From: Panicum virgatum
Taxonomy: Eukaryota; Streptophyta; Magnoliopsida; Poales; Poaceae
Direction of reading: 5' to 3'
Assembly (NCBI RefSeq): GCF_016808335.1
Contig: NC_053137.1
Span: 10,032,506 to 10,096,505 of the forward strand
Length of the DNA stretch: 64,000 nucleotides
Translations under genes and position numbers: made by a program
Notes under the pieces: model-generated
The model's input: only the letters and a program-made list of their open reading frames with translations
What the model was told of the DNA's origin: nothing
The model's database searches: none
Shown here: one piece after another, positions 1-9,861 of the stretch
How the letters are laid out: every line of letters begins with the position of its first letter
How positions within the stretch are numbered: position 1 is the stretch's first letter

Positions 1-1032
1 GAGTCAAGAATAAGCTGTCGGGAGGACAACCCGCGAGAGGTTTGGGTAAGTGAGTCATGAATTTTGCTACACAAGAACATGATAAACTTTTGAACAATTG
101 GTCGTTCGGTCGAATAATTTGATTTGGATTTTATTCGTTCGGTCATTTCGATTTTGTCTCATATTTTAAACCAATGACATGAGGCATCCTATGATTTATT
201 TGCCTCTTCTTGAGAAAGCCACATCCAAATTTCCATACCTATTTTTGGCGACCGTCCTCTCCATGATGGCCGGACCAAGTTGAGATAAAAAGACATGAGT
301 AGAGCCGTGCTTTGTGTATATTATTTAAATTCTTGATGCGTAGATTCGCGCAAACATAGAGAGAATTTTCAGTTTCATTACCATAGGACTAGAATTTTCC
401 TAACTTTATTTGTTCCCTTTTTCAAAATTTCTCTCTCATTTTGGCAAAATTAGAACCTAAACCCAAGAGCCACGGTTGAATTCGAGATTGTTCGCTATCT
501 ATTCATGAAAGTGAACGGTTCCGGTGCAACCAAAATTAATGTAGTCGGAAAATATTTTTCGACTCACAAATGTAAAGATGTTTTGATTCCCCTCTGATTA
601 TTTATTTAAGCTCATTGCATGCTTCGAGTTAATTCTGAAATTTTGAAGTTAGAGGAAGATTCAACATCTAAGCATGATTTGGAGAAGGTTTATGTGCTTG
701 ATTAACATCTATTGATCAAAGTGAGTTCACGGGAAGAGATTGTTCTCTCTACCTACCATCACATGCAAATAATCTAAAGAAGGGAACAGCCATACATGGG
801 AAGGACATGAAATTTTCAGCAAAGATGGCACCATGTGATGAATGATGAAGTATGGGATAAGGTGAATGACACAAAGTGAAGAAATAATATTGCAAGTGGA
901 CAACAAGTACAAGGAAGGAGTGGTGCACGGGTTTTGGATGGTGCAAAGCATAAAAGATGTACTGGACAGAGGCAAGGAATCGCACCAGGAAGTCACCAGA
1001 GAAAGGTGAAGTCGAGGAGGGCCAGGAACACC

Positions 1033-1075
1033 CTAGGCCGGCCGGCCCCATGACCCTAGGCCGGCCGGCCTGGCC
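1033..1075. repeat. Paired GGCCGGCCGGCC module, copy 1
   Basis: Two TAGGCCGGCCGGCC blocks about 12 bp apart, the second followed by TGGCC, lie in the leader upstream of ORF1. Closely similar pairs occur at 3827-3868 and, inverted, inside the LTR at 5398-5446. Each block is self-complementary. Confidence 0.85.
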
Positions 1076-1327
1076 TCTTTTTGTGCCCTCTGGTGCTCCC
1101 CTTTCACAGGTATGCTCCACACTCAATTCCTTGCTCATGTTCTTCAAGTTCATCACCCAGAAACTTAAGCTAGAGCTCTGAAAAAATTTGTCCACCAAAA
1201 TCAACTCCAAAAATCTCCGAAAATTCGCCACAAATCCTAGTTTACTCCACTCTTCGATATATTGTTCTCCCACCGGCAAGAAACCCCCGGTGTGTTTGTT
1301 TTTTAGTGTGCACAGCAAAGAGTCACC

Positions 1328-2986
1328 ATGAGTGGCTTCATGGAGTTCGTCACCGGGAGGAGAAGGACGTGTTCATCAACATCCAACGCATCGGAAAGTT
1401 CTTCGCGGAGGCACTTGGTCGCCGAGTCTCCGCGGGGCATGGAGGTAGACAACCCCGCACCGAGGAGCGACATGTTACTCCTTGGTGGAATGAGAGACCC
1501 AAGAAGTTCCTCCATGAGATTCACCGAAGGCGCGCCATCTCCTCCACGGCATTCAACAAGGTCATCCGCACCACCGCCATACAAGCCCAAGAAATCCGAA
1601 TACGGGTTTACCATCTTGTCAAAGGAAGAAGAAGAAAGGCTCAAGTTTATGAAGGGATGGCTGCGAGCAAACTATGATTTCGATGATGAAGCATTGGAAA
1701 AGTTGGGATTCCATCATGACATCTACAAGCTCTTGGAGAACATCGGTTGGAAGCTATTTTCCGACGGTGTTACGGTAGACATGCAAGAAGAAGTGGCTTT
1801 GGAGATGTTCATGACACTAAAGAAAATAACAGAGGTGGTGGATAAAGAAGAAGTGCCATGTCTGAAATTTCGGCTTAAGGATGAAGAAAAAGTCATCACT
1901 TATGAAGCAATAGGGAGTTTTCTCGGGTTCAAAAGCAATGCAAGTGAAATGGTGGAAGTCGAAGATGGAGAGCTCGATGAGTTTTGGACGAAGATAGCAA
2001 AAGATGTGAATCGCCAAAGGAAGAACATAAGTAATGTGATCCTCCAAATATTCCACTCTTGGGTGAGCAAAAGAATTCTCGGGAGGATGAGAGAATCAAA
2101 GGCCACCGACCAAGAATTAAATTGGATGTATGCAGCATTGGTGAAAAAGCAAGAGATTGATCCCACCTACATCAGAGTTGATAGATGGGTTTGTGAAGCA
2201 TCATCCGGCACGGGAGAAGTTGGTTCGGGGTGTTATCTCACACTAATAGCCCGAGCCATGAATCCGGAGTTAGGGGTGATCCAAAAATATTATGTCCCGG
2301 GAACGGATATAGGGATTGAACATTTGAGGCAAGGCCATTATATCGGAGGGGATGAAAAGAAGAGATTCATTATTTCCTAGACTGATATTTCCCTCCCCGA
2401 TCAAAGGCTAAAATTATTCACAAAAGGAAGGACCGATTAGCGAGTTGAAAACATTGGAGCAAAGGTGAAGAAAACAAAAGGAGGAAAGTTGATTCAAGGA
2501 ACATCGGCATCGGCACGACAAGAAGATTTGGAGGTAAAACTTCCACCACCAAGTTCCGCTTATTGGAGGAATGAATTTCAAGATGCATCAAGTGGACGAG
2601 GACACCCGCAAGGATGGACGAGTCAATGGGAAGGAAACCAAGATCAAGCATGGGCGCATGGTGCGGCGGCACCCCCACCATTTAGCAACTATGGCTACCC
2701 ACCCCCATCATACCAAGGAGAGATGCCCAACTTGTCATTATGAGCTCAATTTTTTGACCTCCCTCAACCGGAACAAGGAATGAGAATCATGGGTGCCTAT
2801 GCAAGAAGAAACATGGAAGACATAGACGCCATCCGGAGGCACACAAGCCAACTAGAAGATGGAACCGCGGCAATTGCATATCAAATGGCACTACTAGGCC
2901 TAGCGCCACCGGAACAATTTGATGGAGGAGCATTTCAACAATATTATGACCAAGGATACAACACAAGAGGCAATCAAGGAGAGTGA
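1328..2986 (+). pseudogene. Athila ORF1-like (gag-region) protein, three nonsense codons
   Basis: One reading frame of 553 codons runs from ATG 1328 to 2986 without any frameshift, but is interrupted by in-frame stops at 2378-2380 (TAG), 2438-2440 (TAG) and 2741-2743 (TGA). The first 350 residues are open. An N-terminal Ser/Pro/Arg-rich stretch is followed by a mostly helical domain with charged residues; the segment around residues 215-290, with 'HSWVSKRILGR' and 'ELNWMYAALV', resembles the Athila ORF1 / 'putative plant transposon protein' family. The C-terminal third is rich in Gly, Pro, Gln and Tyr. The product would be the structural or RNA-binding protein of the element. Both TAG stops are explained by CAG to TAG change. 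Family assignment is from memory of motifs. Confidence 0.68.
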
Positions 2987-3993
2987 TCGACGACAAGACC
3001 ATGAATAAAATGCTCACACGTGTGGTTTGGATTTTTCTATTTCTTTTCATTTATTTTCAGCATGTGTGCAAGCTTGTGTGTGCGTAGCAATTTTCTATTT
3101 TATTTTTCAGCATGTGTGCACTTTGTTTTCTTTTGCTTTCATCACCATGATAAATAAATGCATCACCCACGCTTTAATGTTATGGTTAGTAATGATGATA
3201 GAAAGTTTGTGCCATGTTAAAATTTGATGATCGTTGTCGCCTTGTCTACTTTCTTGTGCTTGGTTTATGTATGATTAAACTAATGCTCTCTCTAACATGA
3301 TCTGAAAAATTAATTAAATGCCGGGTAATTCTTTTGTGGAGGTTATGATAAATTAAGACTCATATCTTTTTATTCTTGCTCTCTTACTTAAGCTTGTAAA
3401 GGAAAATTTAATTTGGATTTAATTTTGAACTAACCTTGTGAATGATACCTTTTGCAATTGCTCTACCCTTCTAAAAGCCTAAATGAAATATTATGACAAA
3501 CCATAGTGCAAGATTTATCTTCTTTGGTACGTGACTAAGAAGCTGACCATTCCGTATTTTTGTGTACCTCTCTTTTGCTAGCCATTCTATCCATGCATTG
3601 TGAGTTTCTACACCAGGAACATCGCAAACCTCGCTGGATATCCACCCTTAACCAAAAACATCTTTTTGTGAAACACCTCCTTGACCACAACCTATATATT
3701 GAGTATGTATTATTATTTCGACGGCAAAAGAGTGGAATCAAGAGCAAATTTCAGTAAAACATAGGCTTGGGAAGCATCAAAAAGTTCGCAGTAGAAAAAT
3801 CCAAAGAAGTGGAGGCCTACAGGCAGTAGGCCGGCCGGCCCAACACCCCTAGGCCGGCCGGCCTGGCCCTTCTCCTCCTCTGTTGGCTTCAATATTTTAC
3901 AAGGAGATGCCCCCTTGAATTCCAAAGTTGAGTCCAGAGAATTGATACGAGTTTTGTGCACTCACTCCATCAGGTTATCATCACTTCATTGCT
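2987..3993 (+). other. Non-coding 3' internal region of the Athila-like element
   Basis: After ORF1 there is no convincing coding sequence. The stretch is T-rich with many short unrelated ORFs. It includes the second GGCCGGCCGGCC pair at 3827-3868. I see no pol or envelope-like motif. Confidence 0.5.
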
Positions 3994-4030
3994 TGAGGAC
4001 AAGCAAACGATCAAGCATGGGGGGAGGTGG
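3994..4030 (+). promoter_or_regulatory. Polypurine-tract-like module, upstream copy
   Basis: The sequence around 'TTGAGGACAAGCAAACG' followed by 'AAGCATGGGGGGAGGTGG' closely parallels the module just before the LTR at 4854-4889 ('TCGAGGATGAGCAAGG' then 'AAGCATGGGGGCAA'). It lies about 860 bp upstream of the true LTR edge and is not followed by an LTR start, so it is either a duplicated or a secondary plus-strand priming site. Confidence 0.5.
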
Positions 4031-4671
4031 AGTAAGTGCATTGTGTTGCCAACAGTTCTGAGGAGCAAAAAGAAAGAAAAAATGAATGATGATGAAAAGC
4101 TCCTCGGTTCCTTTAGCTTCATTAAACTCCAGGTACTTTGAAGATTATTCTATACACAATTATTCCAACCATGTGCAATCCGATAACAAGGACTTCAGCT
4201 ATGCCTTGGGATCAACCGTTGCCATTTGCACATGTCCACCATCTAAAGTGTGTGTTCCATTCTCTCCCTCTCCACAAGGAAATTATTTTCCAATGGGCTT
4301 TTTGATGAGTCTCGGTAAACCCATAAGAAGTATTTCTTGTTTTGATAATATCTTGATTATAATATCTTTTGTTAGGACTAACCTTTCCAGAGCTCCAGAT
4401 AAAGCCTCACACATACATATGAGAGAAAGAAAGGTGAAAGTTCTAGCAAGATTGAGAGACAAGATGAGCTGAGAGTTTCCATGAGCAAATTGCAATGAGG
4501 TTTAAATTATTGATCTTGGTTTAGCATTACTTATGGAACTTACTTTCTTAATTCTGAGACTTGTTTAATTTTGAGAGCATGTGCTTAATAATTGTGGGGA
4601 AGCATTTAACTTGTATCTACCTTCCACATTGAAAAAGCTGGTTACAACTTGAACTATTAACTGCAAAATAA

Positions 4672-4736
4672 CTTTGAACTTATTTCTTTCGGGTTTCATC
4701 TCTAGCCTACCGCAACTTGCTTGGGAAAAAAGGCTA

Positions 4737-4779
<43 letters not shown>
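4672..4779 (+). mobile_element. SINE-like retroposon tail with (TTG)n
   Basis: The module 'TTTCATCTCTAGCCTACC' plus 'CTTGCTTGGGA' and 'AAGGCTATG' followed by about 14 TTG units (4738-4779) matches the inverted copy at 60766-60875. The layout resembles the 3' end of Au-type grass SINEs, which end in TTG repeats. The 5' tRNA-derived part is not evident and no clear TSD was found for this copy. Confidence 0.5.
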
Positions 4780-4780
<1 letters not shown>

Positions 4781-4853
4781 GTGTTTTCTCGTGTATGATC
4801 AAGTGCAGGGATTGGACACCGAAAGGCAACACTGATTTTTTTTATCAAAGACT

Positions 4854-4889
4854 TACTCGAGGATGAGCAAGGTTTAAGCATGGGGGCAA
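4854..4889 (+). promoter_or_regulatory. Polypurine tract of the Athila-like element
   Basis: The run 'AAGCATGGGGGCAA' lies directly against the LTR start TGTTGGCGCTCC at 4890, the expected position for plus-strand priming. The preceding 'CTCGAGGATGAGCAAGG' is also found, slightly changed, at 3994. Confidence 0.7.
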
Positions 4890-6315
4890 TGTTGGCGCTC
4901 CTTAATTATCCATTTTATCCCCTGTTTAACTTTGATAATGGCATGAATTTAATATCAAAATCACTAACCATCCTAACCTCGGCCCAATTATTGGTCGTTT
5001 TCACATTTGCACATATATTTTGGAGGTACTTCATTTTTGCAGGTTTTTGGCCAACTTTGGAGCATGAAATGACGAGGCCCATGATCACGCGGTAACACGA
5101 AGAAAGACGAAGGCCAAAGCCCAAACAAAGGACCAAAGGCCATGATGACTAGAAGCTCGTTCATGCACATCCACCCTCCAATGAAACCCAAAGGACAAAG
5201 CGCACAAGATGAGATCAAGATACTTCGGGGCTAAGCAAAGCAAATAGAGATTTAAGGAAGGATTCTCCGTCCTATCCTTTCCCTCGAAGATATCTCGAAG
5301 ATAACAACGTCCAACGGGGTGCAATCGTGAAAGGGATAAACTCTAGAACACTCCAGAAAACTTGGGGAGAAAGGAGGACGCGAGGCGGCGAAAGAATGGG
5401 CCAGGCCGGCCGGCTTGGGTCCATTAGGCCAGCCGGCCTAGGGCCTTTCCAGGGCGCCTCGGCCTCCCCTTCGACCTAGGGTTTCTTGGGGCTATTTAAA
5501 GCCCCCTCCCCGAGGCTCATGCATCAAGTCATTCGGGAGACGACGCCAAGGAGAAAAGAAGATAGAGAAACACCTTTTGGAGAGCCGAGGGTTGTGCTAG
5601 TTGTCTAGGGGCTTCCCTAGCCAATGTGGGAACCTTGCAAGGAAGACCACGTCGGAGTTCTGGAGCTAGGATCATCAAGATCAAGGTAGGGCCCCGGTTG
5701 TGTCCTTGTGATGCACAATCATTCATGGTGAAGTTACCTGTGATTCCGGATCTTTTATCGACCATGTTCTCTCTTTCGATTTCGTTCTTTTCTTTGGGTT
5801 TGCTTCATCCTAGATCTATTATCGAGATAGATCACTTAGCATGATCTTGTAGTCGTGGTGGCTAGAGGTTCATGGCGGAACTACCAAAGGGGGTTTGTCT
5901 TGTTTATCATGCTTCGGGGTAGCTTAGTCCAAAAGGGGGCGTCGTGACAGGGCATTGCTTTAGTAAGACGGGTTATCGAAGGATTGGATTGGAGATTTTG
6001 GTTTAAAGATGCTTTTCATTGAGATTCACATCTATCTTGCTTCACTACATTTAGCTTTGAACTACAACATATGCATGATCTAGGTGATCTAGATTGGTTA
6101 TCTCTAACTTTCTCTTGCTACCTTCGGTGTTTGCTGCTTTAGTAGATTAGATTCATTTTACACCATCTCAACACAAAGGATTCTCTATGTTAGTTGATTG
6201 TTTCTTGTATCTTTAGTTCTGTAGATTGATAAACCTTGGGGGAATACTCTAAGGGAAAAGCTACACGATCCGTGTGCTTGCGGTATACAAATTGGGGCGC
6301 TAAGGAGCGTCAACA
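4890..6315 (+). repeat. 3' LTR of the Athila-like element (1426 bp)
   Basis: It starts TGTTGGCGCTCCTTA and ends TAAGGAGCGTCAACA, a 15-bp imperfect terminal inverted repeat with one mismatch. The polypurine tract precedes it and CACTA coding sequence follows. A TATA-like TATTTAAA near 5490 sits inside the palindrome GGGGC-TATTTAAA-GCCCC, followed by a probable transcribed region. A third, inverted GGCCGGCC pair is at 5398-5446, upstream of the TATA. ORFs within are short and look incidental. Confidence 0.88.
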
Positions 6316-6317
6316 GA

Positions 6318-7326
6318 AGCATTGCGAAAGGTTACGTCACAGAGGAGGTCATTGAGTTTTGTGTTGACTATGTGGAATAACTCTGCCCAATTGGGATTCC
6401 AGTATCACGTCATGAGGGGCGGCTGATTGGAAAGGGCACACTTGGAAGAAAATCAGTAAATGCCACAGATCATGCCACGTTGAGCAAAGCACATCTCACA
6501 GTTCTGCAACAATCAGCCTTGGTGGCTCCATGCATGGAGGAGCACATGCAAATTGTGCGAAGCATATACCCTTTGAAGTTTGAGACATGGATTACAAAAC
6601 ATCATAACGATACATTCGCCACCTGGTTGCAGAAGGAAGTCATGGCCAACAATCAAATTCATGAGCAGCTAGATTGGCTGGCCAAGGGTCTAGCAAATTC
6701 AATCCTGATGTACCAAGGATATGAAATTAATGGTTACACATTTTATACAAGAGCCCAAGATAACAAGAGCACCAATCAAAATAGTGGTGTCCGTATAGAT
6801 GCCACCGACTCTAGTGGCCAAACGAACTCATATTTTGGTTACATTGAAGAGATCTGGGAACTCGACTATGGGCCGTTGAAGGTACCTCTATTTCATTGTC
6901 AATGGGTTAAACTCACAGGAAAAGGTGTCGATATCGACGAGTACGTAATGACAACGGTAGACCTCAAAGAGCTTGGCTATCAAGACGAACCATTCGTCCT
7001 AGCTAAAGATGTCACTCAAGTTTTCTATGTGCAGGACATGTCTAGCAAACTGAGAAAGGACAAGTCTAGGAATAAATCAAGTTTTGTAGGTGCCTTAGAT
7101 GAGCCAAAGTGACATATTGTTCTGGCAGGAAAAAGAAAAATTGTGGGAAGTCGACGATGTCACGGATGAAGAAGAATACAATAAGGTTGAAGATATGACT
7201 CCGTTCGCAGTGGAGGTTGACACAAGTATTCTTTTAGCAGAAGAGGAGGCTCCCTATGCACCTCATGATCATAATAAAGGGACGATTGTAAAGCGAACCA
7301 TAGTTAATATTCTCTTAGTTGAATGA
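6318..7326 (+). pseudogene. CACTA TNP2 transposase, C-terminal part (DUF4216 region)
   Basis: The frame entering at the insertion point reads through the conserved 'PVSRHEGRL' segment and the C-terminal domain with 'GYEINGYTFYTRAQD', 'TNQNSGVRIDA' and 'YFGYIEEIWELDY', which is the DUF4216 domain at the end of plant TNP2 transposases. A stop TAA at 6378-6380 breaks the frame before the domain. The open part 6480-7112 ends at TGA, and an acidic tail continues in another frame to about 7324, implying a frameshift near 7145. The DDE catalytic half lies left of the retrotransposon, outside the window. TNP2 cuts and transfers CACTA ends; this copy cannot be functional. Confidence 0.85.
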
Positions 7327-7339
7327 TTAAGTCTTGTAA

Positions 7340-7690
7340 TATTTTTCGTGAACATTATCAAATTTATTAGGCAATTAAATGATTTACTAGGCATATACAG
7401 ATTTATTATTCAATTAACTAATTTATTAGATGATTAAATGATTAATTAGGCAATTAATATAATTATTGGGTAAATAAATGATTTACTAGGCATTTATCAG
7501 ATTTATTAGGCAATTAAATGATTTATTAGGCAGTTAATAAATTTATTGAGCAATTAACAAATTTATTAGACAATTATTTTAAATATTAGACAATTATTTT
7601 AATTATTAGGTAATTAACTGATTTTCTTGGCAATTATCGGATTTATTATGCAAATATCATATTTATTATGAATTATGAGGCAATTAATAG
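7340..7690. repeat. AT-rich degenerate tandem repeat
   Basis: About 15 imperfect repeats built on 'TTTATTAGGCAATTAA' with a period near 20-30 bp lie directly downstream of the TNP2 tail. They may be the 3' non-coding part of that gene. No coding potential is seen. Confidence 0.6.
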
Positions 7691-7722
7691 ATTTACAAGA
7701 GAAAAAGAAAGGGGAAAAGAAA

Positions 7723-8115
7723 AGAGAAGCTTTGGTACTGGTTGGAAAATCCAACCGGTACCATAGGGTCCTATTTGCGTAAAAAAAAGTGGGGCGTCGT
7801 GCGGGAGTCGAACCGTGGCCGCGAAGCCCAAATTATTGCGCGTTACCATTGAGATACTGAAGAATTCCGTTCTAAGTGGGTCAAAGAAGATTGAAAAGTG
7901 AACTTCAAAAGGCCTAAGGTACCGATTTTGTTAATCCACCCGGTACCATAGGGGCTTTTTGTTTCCCACCCGTTGGGCCCCTAAGGCACCGGGTGTGTGG
8001 AGAACCGGTACCTAAGGCCTCACCTAAGGCACCGGTTGGAGATACAACCGGTACCTAAGGCCTACATAGGTACCGGTTGAATTTTTGACCCGGTACCATT
8101 GGCCAAGGGTATAAA
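7723..8115 (+). promoter_or_regulatory. Internal hairpin array plus TATA box of CACTA 1
   Basis: Five short inverted repeats of the form GGTACCGGTTGG...CCAACCGGTACC occur at about 7731-7768, 7917-7953, 7982-8018, 8024-8060 and 8065-8102. They are the same family as the subterminal hairpins at the right end (13815-14000). Just downstream is 'GGGTATAAATCC' (8107-8118), then a CT-rich leader. In CACTA elements such subterminal repeats bind the element's regulatory protein. Here a block sits in the middle of the element, before the second gene, and probably acts as its promoter; this last step is inference. Confidence 0.6.
7797..7868 (-). other. tRNA-like segment (B-box-like)
   Basis: Read on the minus strand, 'GGTTCGACTCCCG' is a good RNA polymerase III B-box / T-arm, and 'TATCTCAATGGTAACGC' resembles a D-arm A-box at suitable spacing. 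I could not fold a convincing acceptor stem or name an anticodon. It is a tRNA relic or a tRNA-derived insertion inside the hairpin array, not a confident tRNA gene. Confidence 0.3.
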
Positions 8116-8118
8116 TCC

Positions 8119-8600
8119 GTTGCCTTCTTCCTCCCAATTCTCCACTGCCCAATTCTCCGTCGACCACCGCCGCCCTCCATCTCCGCGCGCGCACATAGTC
8201 GTGCCGCCGCTGCCGCATCATCGCGCCGCCACCGCATCGTCGTGCCGCCGCCACTTCTTCTCTGCGCTCGGCCCGGCGTCGTCTGCCCACGCCGGTGGCC
8301 CCCGCCCCTCCTCCGCTCTAGCTCGCGCCAACCTCATCGTCGACGTCGACTCCGGCGACCTCCACGCGCCCGGCCCGGACACATATACACTCTCCGCGCA
8401 CTCCTCAACCTCTCTGGTGGTCGCGCCGTCCTCGATCGCCGTCGCCAGCCCTTCTCGACGCCACGCGTGGCCCCTTCACCTGCAGCACGCGCCCCCCCCC
8501 TCCTGCGACCCCGGCGCCCCCTCCTATGCGTGGCGCACCGACTTGCCTCCTCCATTGCGCCGCGCCGAGCTGCTCCCCCTCCACCAGTAACGCCGACCTC
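8119..8600 (+). other. GC-rich leader of the second CACTA gene
   Basis: Strongly C/G-biased sequence with long but low-complexity Pro/Arg/Ser ORFs in several frames on both strands. It follows the TATA box and ends before AT-rich, intron-like sequence. The position and composition suit a 5' untranslated exon of the Ulp1-type gene. I do not call the ORFs genes. Confidence 0.4.
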
Positions 8601-8609
8601 CCCTGATCG

Positions 8610-9424
8610 ACGTATGCAATTTTTTTTTTTTCTTAATTGTTTTATTTATTTATAAATTCTGTATAATTAGTTTGTATTATATATGTATATATGTATATAG
8701 TAAATAATTTAGGTATACAGTATATAATTTATGAATTTAGTTTGTATAATTAGATAGAATTTAGTTTTAAATTAGTTTGTATAATTAGATAGAATTTAGT
8801 TTGTATTATATATGTATATAGTATATAATTTAGGTATATAGTATATAATTTATGTATATTAGTATTCAGATAGAATAATGCTTTTAACTATTACTATTAG
8901 ATAGAATTTTTAAATAATGCTTTTAACTATTACTATTAGTATTTTTTGATGAAATATTACTATTAGTATTAGATAGAATAATGATTTTTAGAATTTTATT
9001 ACTTTTATGTATAATTTTATTACACTATATAATGTAATGACGACGATAACGAGTAATGACGACGACGAGTATTACATGTATTGCACTGTATAATGTAATG
9101 ACGATGACAACGAGTAATGACGACGACGAGTAAAGACAACGAGTAATGACGACAACGAGTAATGTATAATGTAATGACGACAACAAGTAATGACGATTGA
9201 TTTAAATTAATTCTCGAGCTCGAACCCGTTCGTATTAGCTCTCTAACTCACTCACGCATTCGCCTTCCCTCGACCCTCGACCCCGACTCTCAACCCCGTC
9301 CCTCGACTCTCGACCTCGACCCTCAACCCTAGACCTCGACCCTCAACCCTCAACCCCGTTCCTCGACCCGGTTCCTCGACCCCGTTCCATGACACACACA
9401 CACTCCCACTAACACACACACACA

Positions 9425-9465
<41 letters not shown>

Positions 9466-9840
9466 TCTAATACACTCTAACACACACTCTCTCTAACACA
9501 CTCTAAGACAATTGTATAAAGTATCGACCCTCGACACACACACACACTCACACTAACACACACAAACACACCCTAACACACTAACACATTTATATAAAGT
9601 ATCGACCCTCGACCCTTGACACACACACACTCACTCACACACACTCGCACACTGACTCACACACACACACACACACACACTAACTCTCTCTCTCTCTCTT
9701 TCTCTATCCCACTAACACACAAACACACAGACACACTGACTCACACACACACTCACTAACTCTCTCTCTCTTTCTCTATCCCTCTAACATACACACACAC
9801 TCTCTCTCTCTCAAACACGCATATTCATTCAAAGAATTGA
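8610..9840. repeat. AT-rich stretch and micro/minisatellites
   Basis: 8640-9030 is AT-rich with repeated 'TTAGTTTGTATAATTAGATAG' type units. 9034-9200 holds GACGACGAGTAAT-type units. 9264-9390 is a CCTCGACCC minisatellite. 9393-9830 consists of several (CA)n and (CT)n runs broken by 'CTAACACAC'. No gene is seen; it is probably intronic to the second CACTA gene. Confidence 0.75.
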
Positions 9841-9861
9841 ATTCTCCTACTTCATTTAAGG

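Larger units (their letters stand above)
1..6315 (+). mobile_element. Athila-like Ty3/Gypsy LTR retrotransposon, 3' part
   Basis: The left end is cut by the window. What remains is a leader, a broken ORF1 (1328-2986), about 1.9 kb without coding capacity, a polypurine tract and a 3' LTR (4890-6315). The right LTR edge abuts a CACTA TNP2 coding sequence, so this element inserted into that transposon. The 5-bp TSD should be GAAGC (6316-6320), but the left copy lies outside. No protease, reverse transcriptase or integrase is seen in this part. The pol could lie to the left or be absent; this cannot be decided here. Assignment to the Athila branch rests on ORF1 likeness and is moderately sure. 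Confidence 0.72.

Noticed and set aside
8099..8655. Long GC-rich ORFs on both strands near 8.1-8.6 kb
   Set aside because: Low-complexity Pro/Arg/Ser translations in several frames, no domain; they follow a TATA box and fit an untranslated leader.
9252..9461. ORF of Cys/Val repeats
   Set aside because: It is a translated (CA)n microsatellite.
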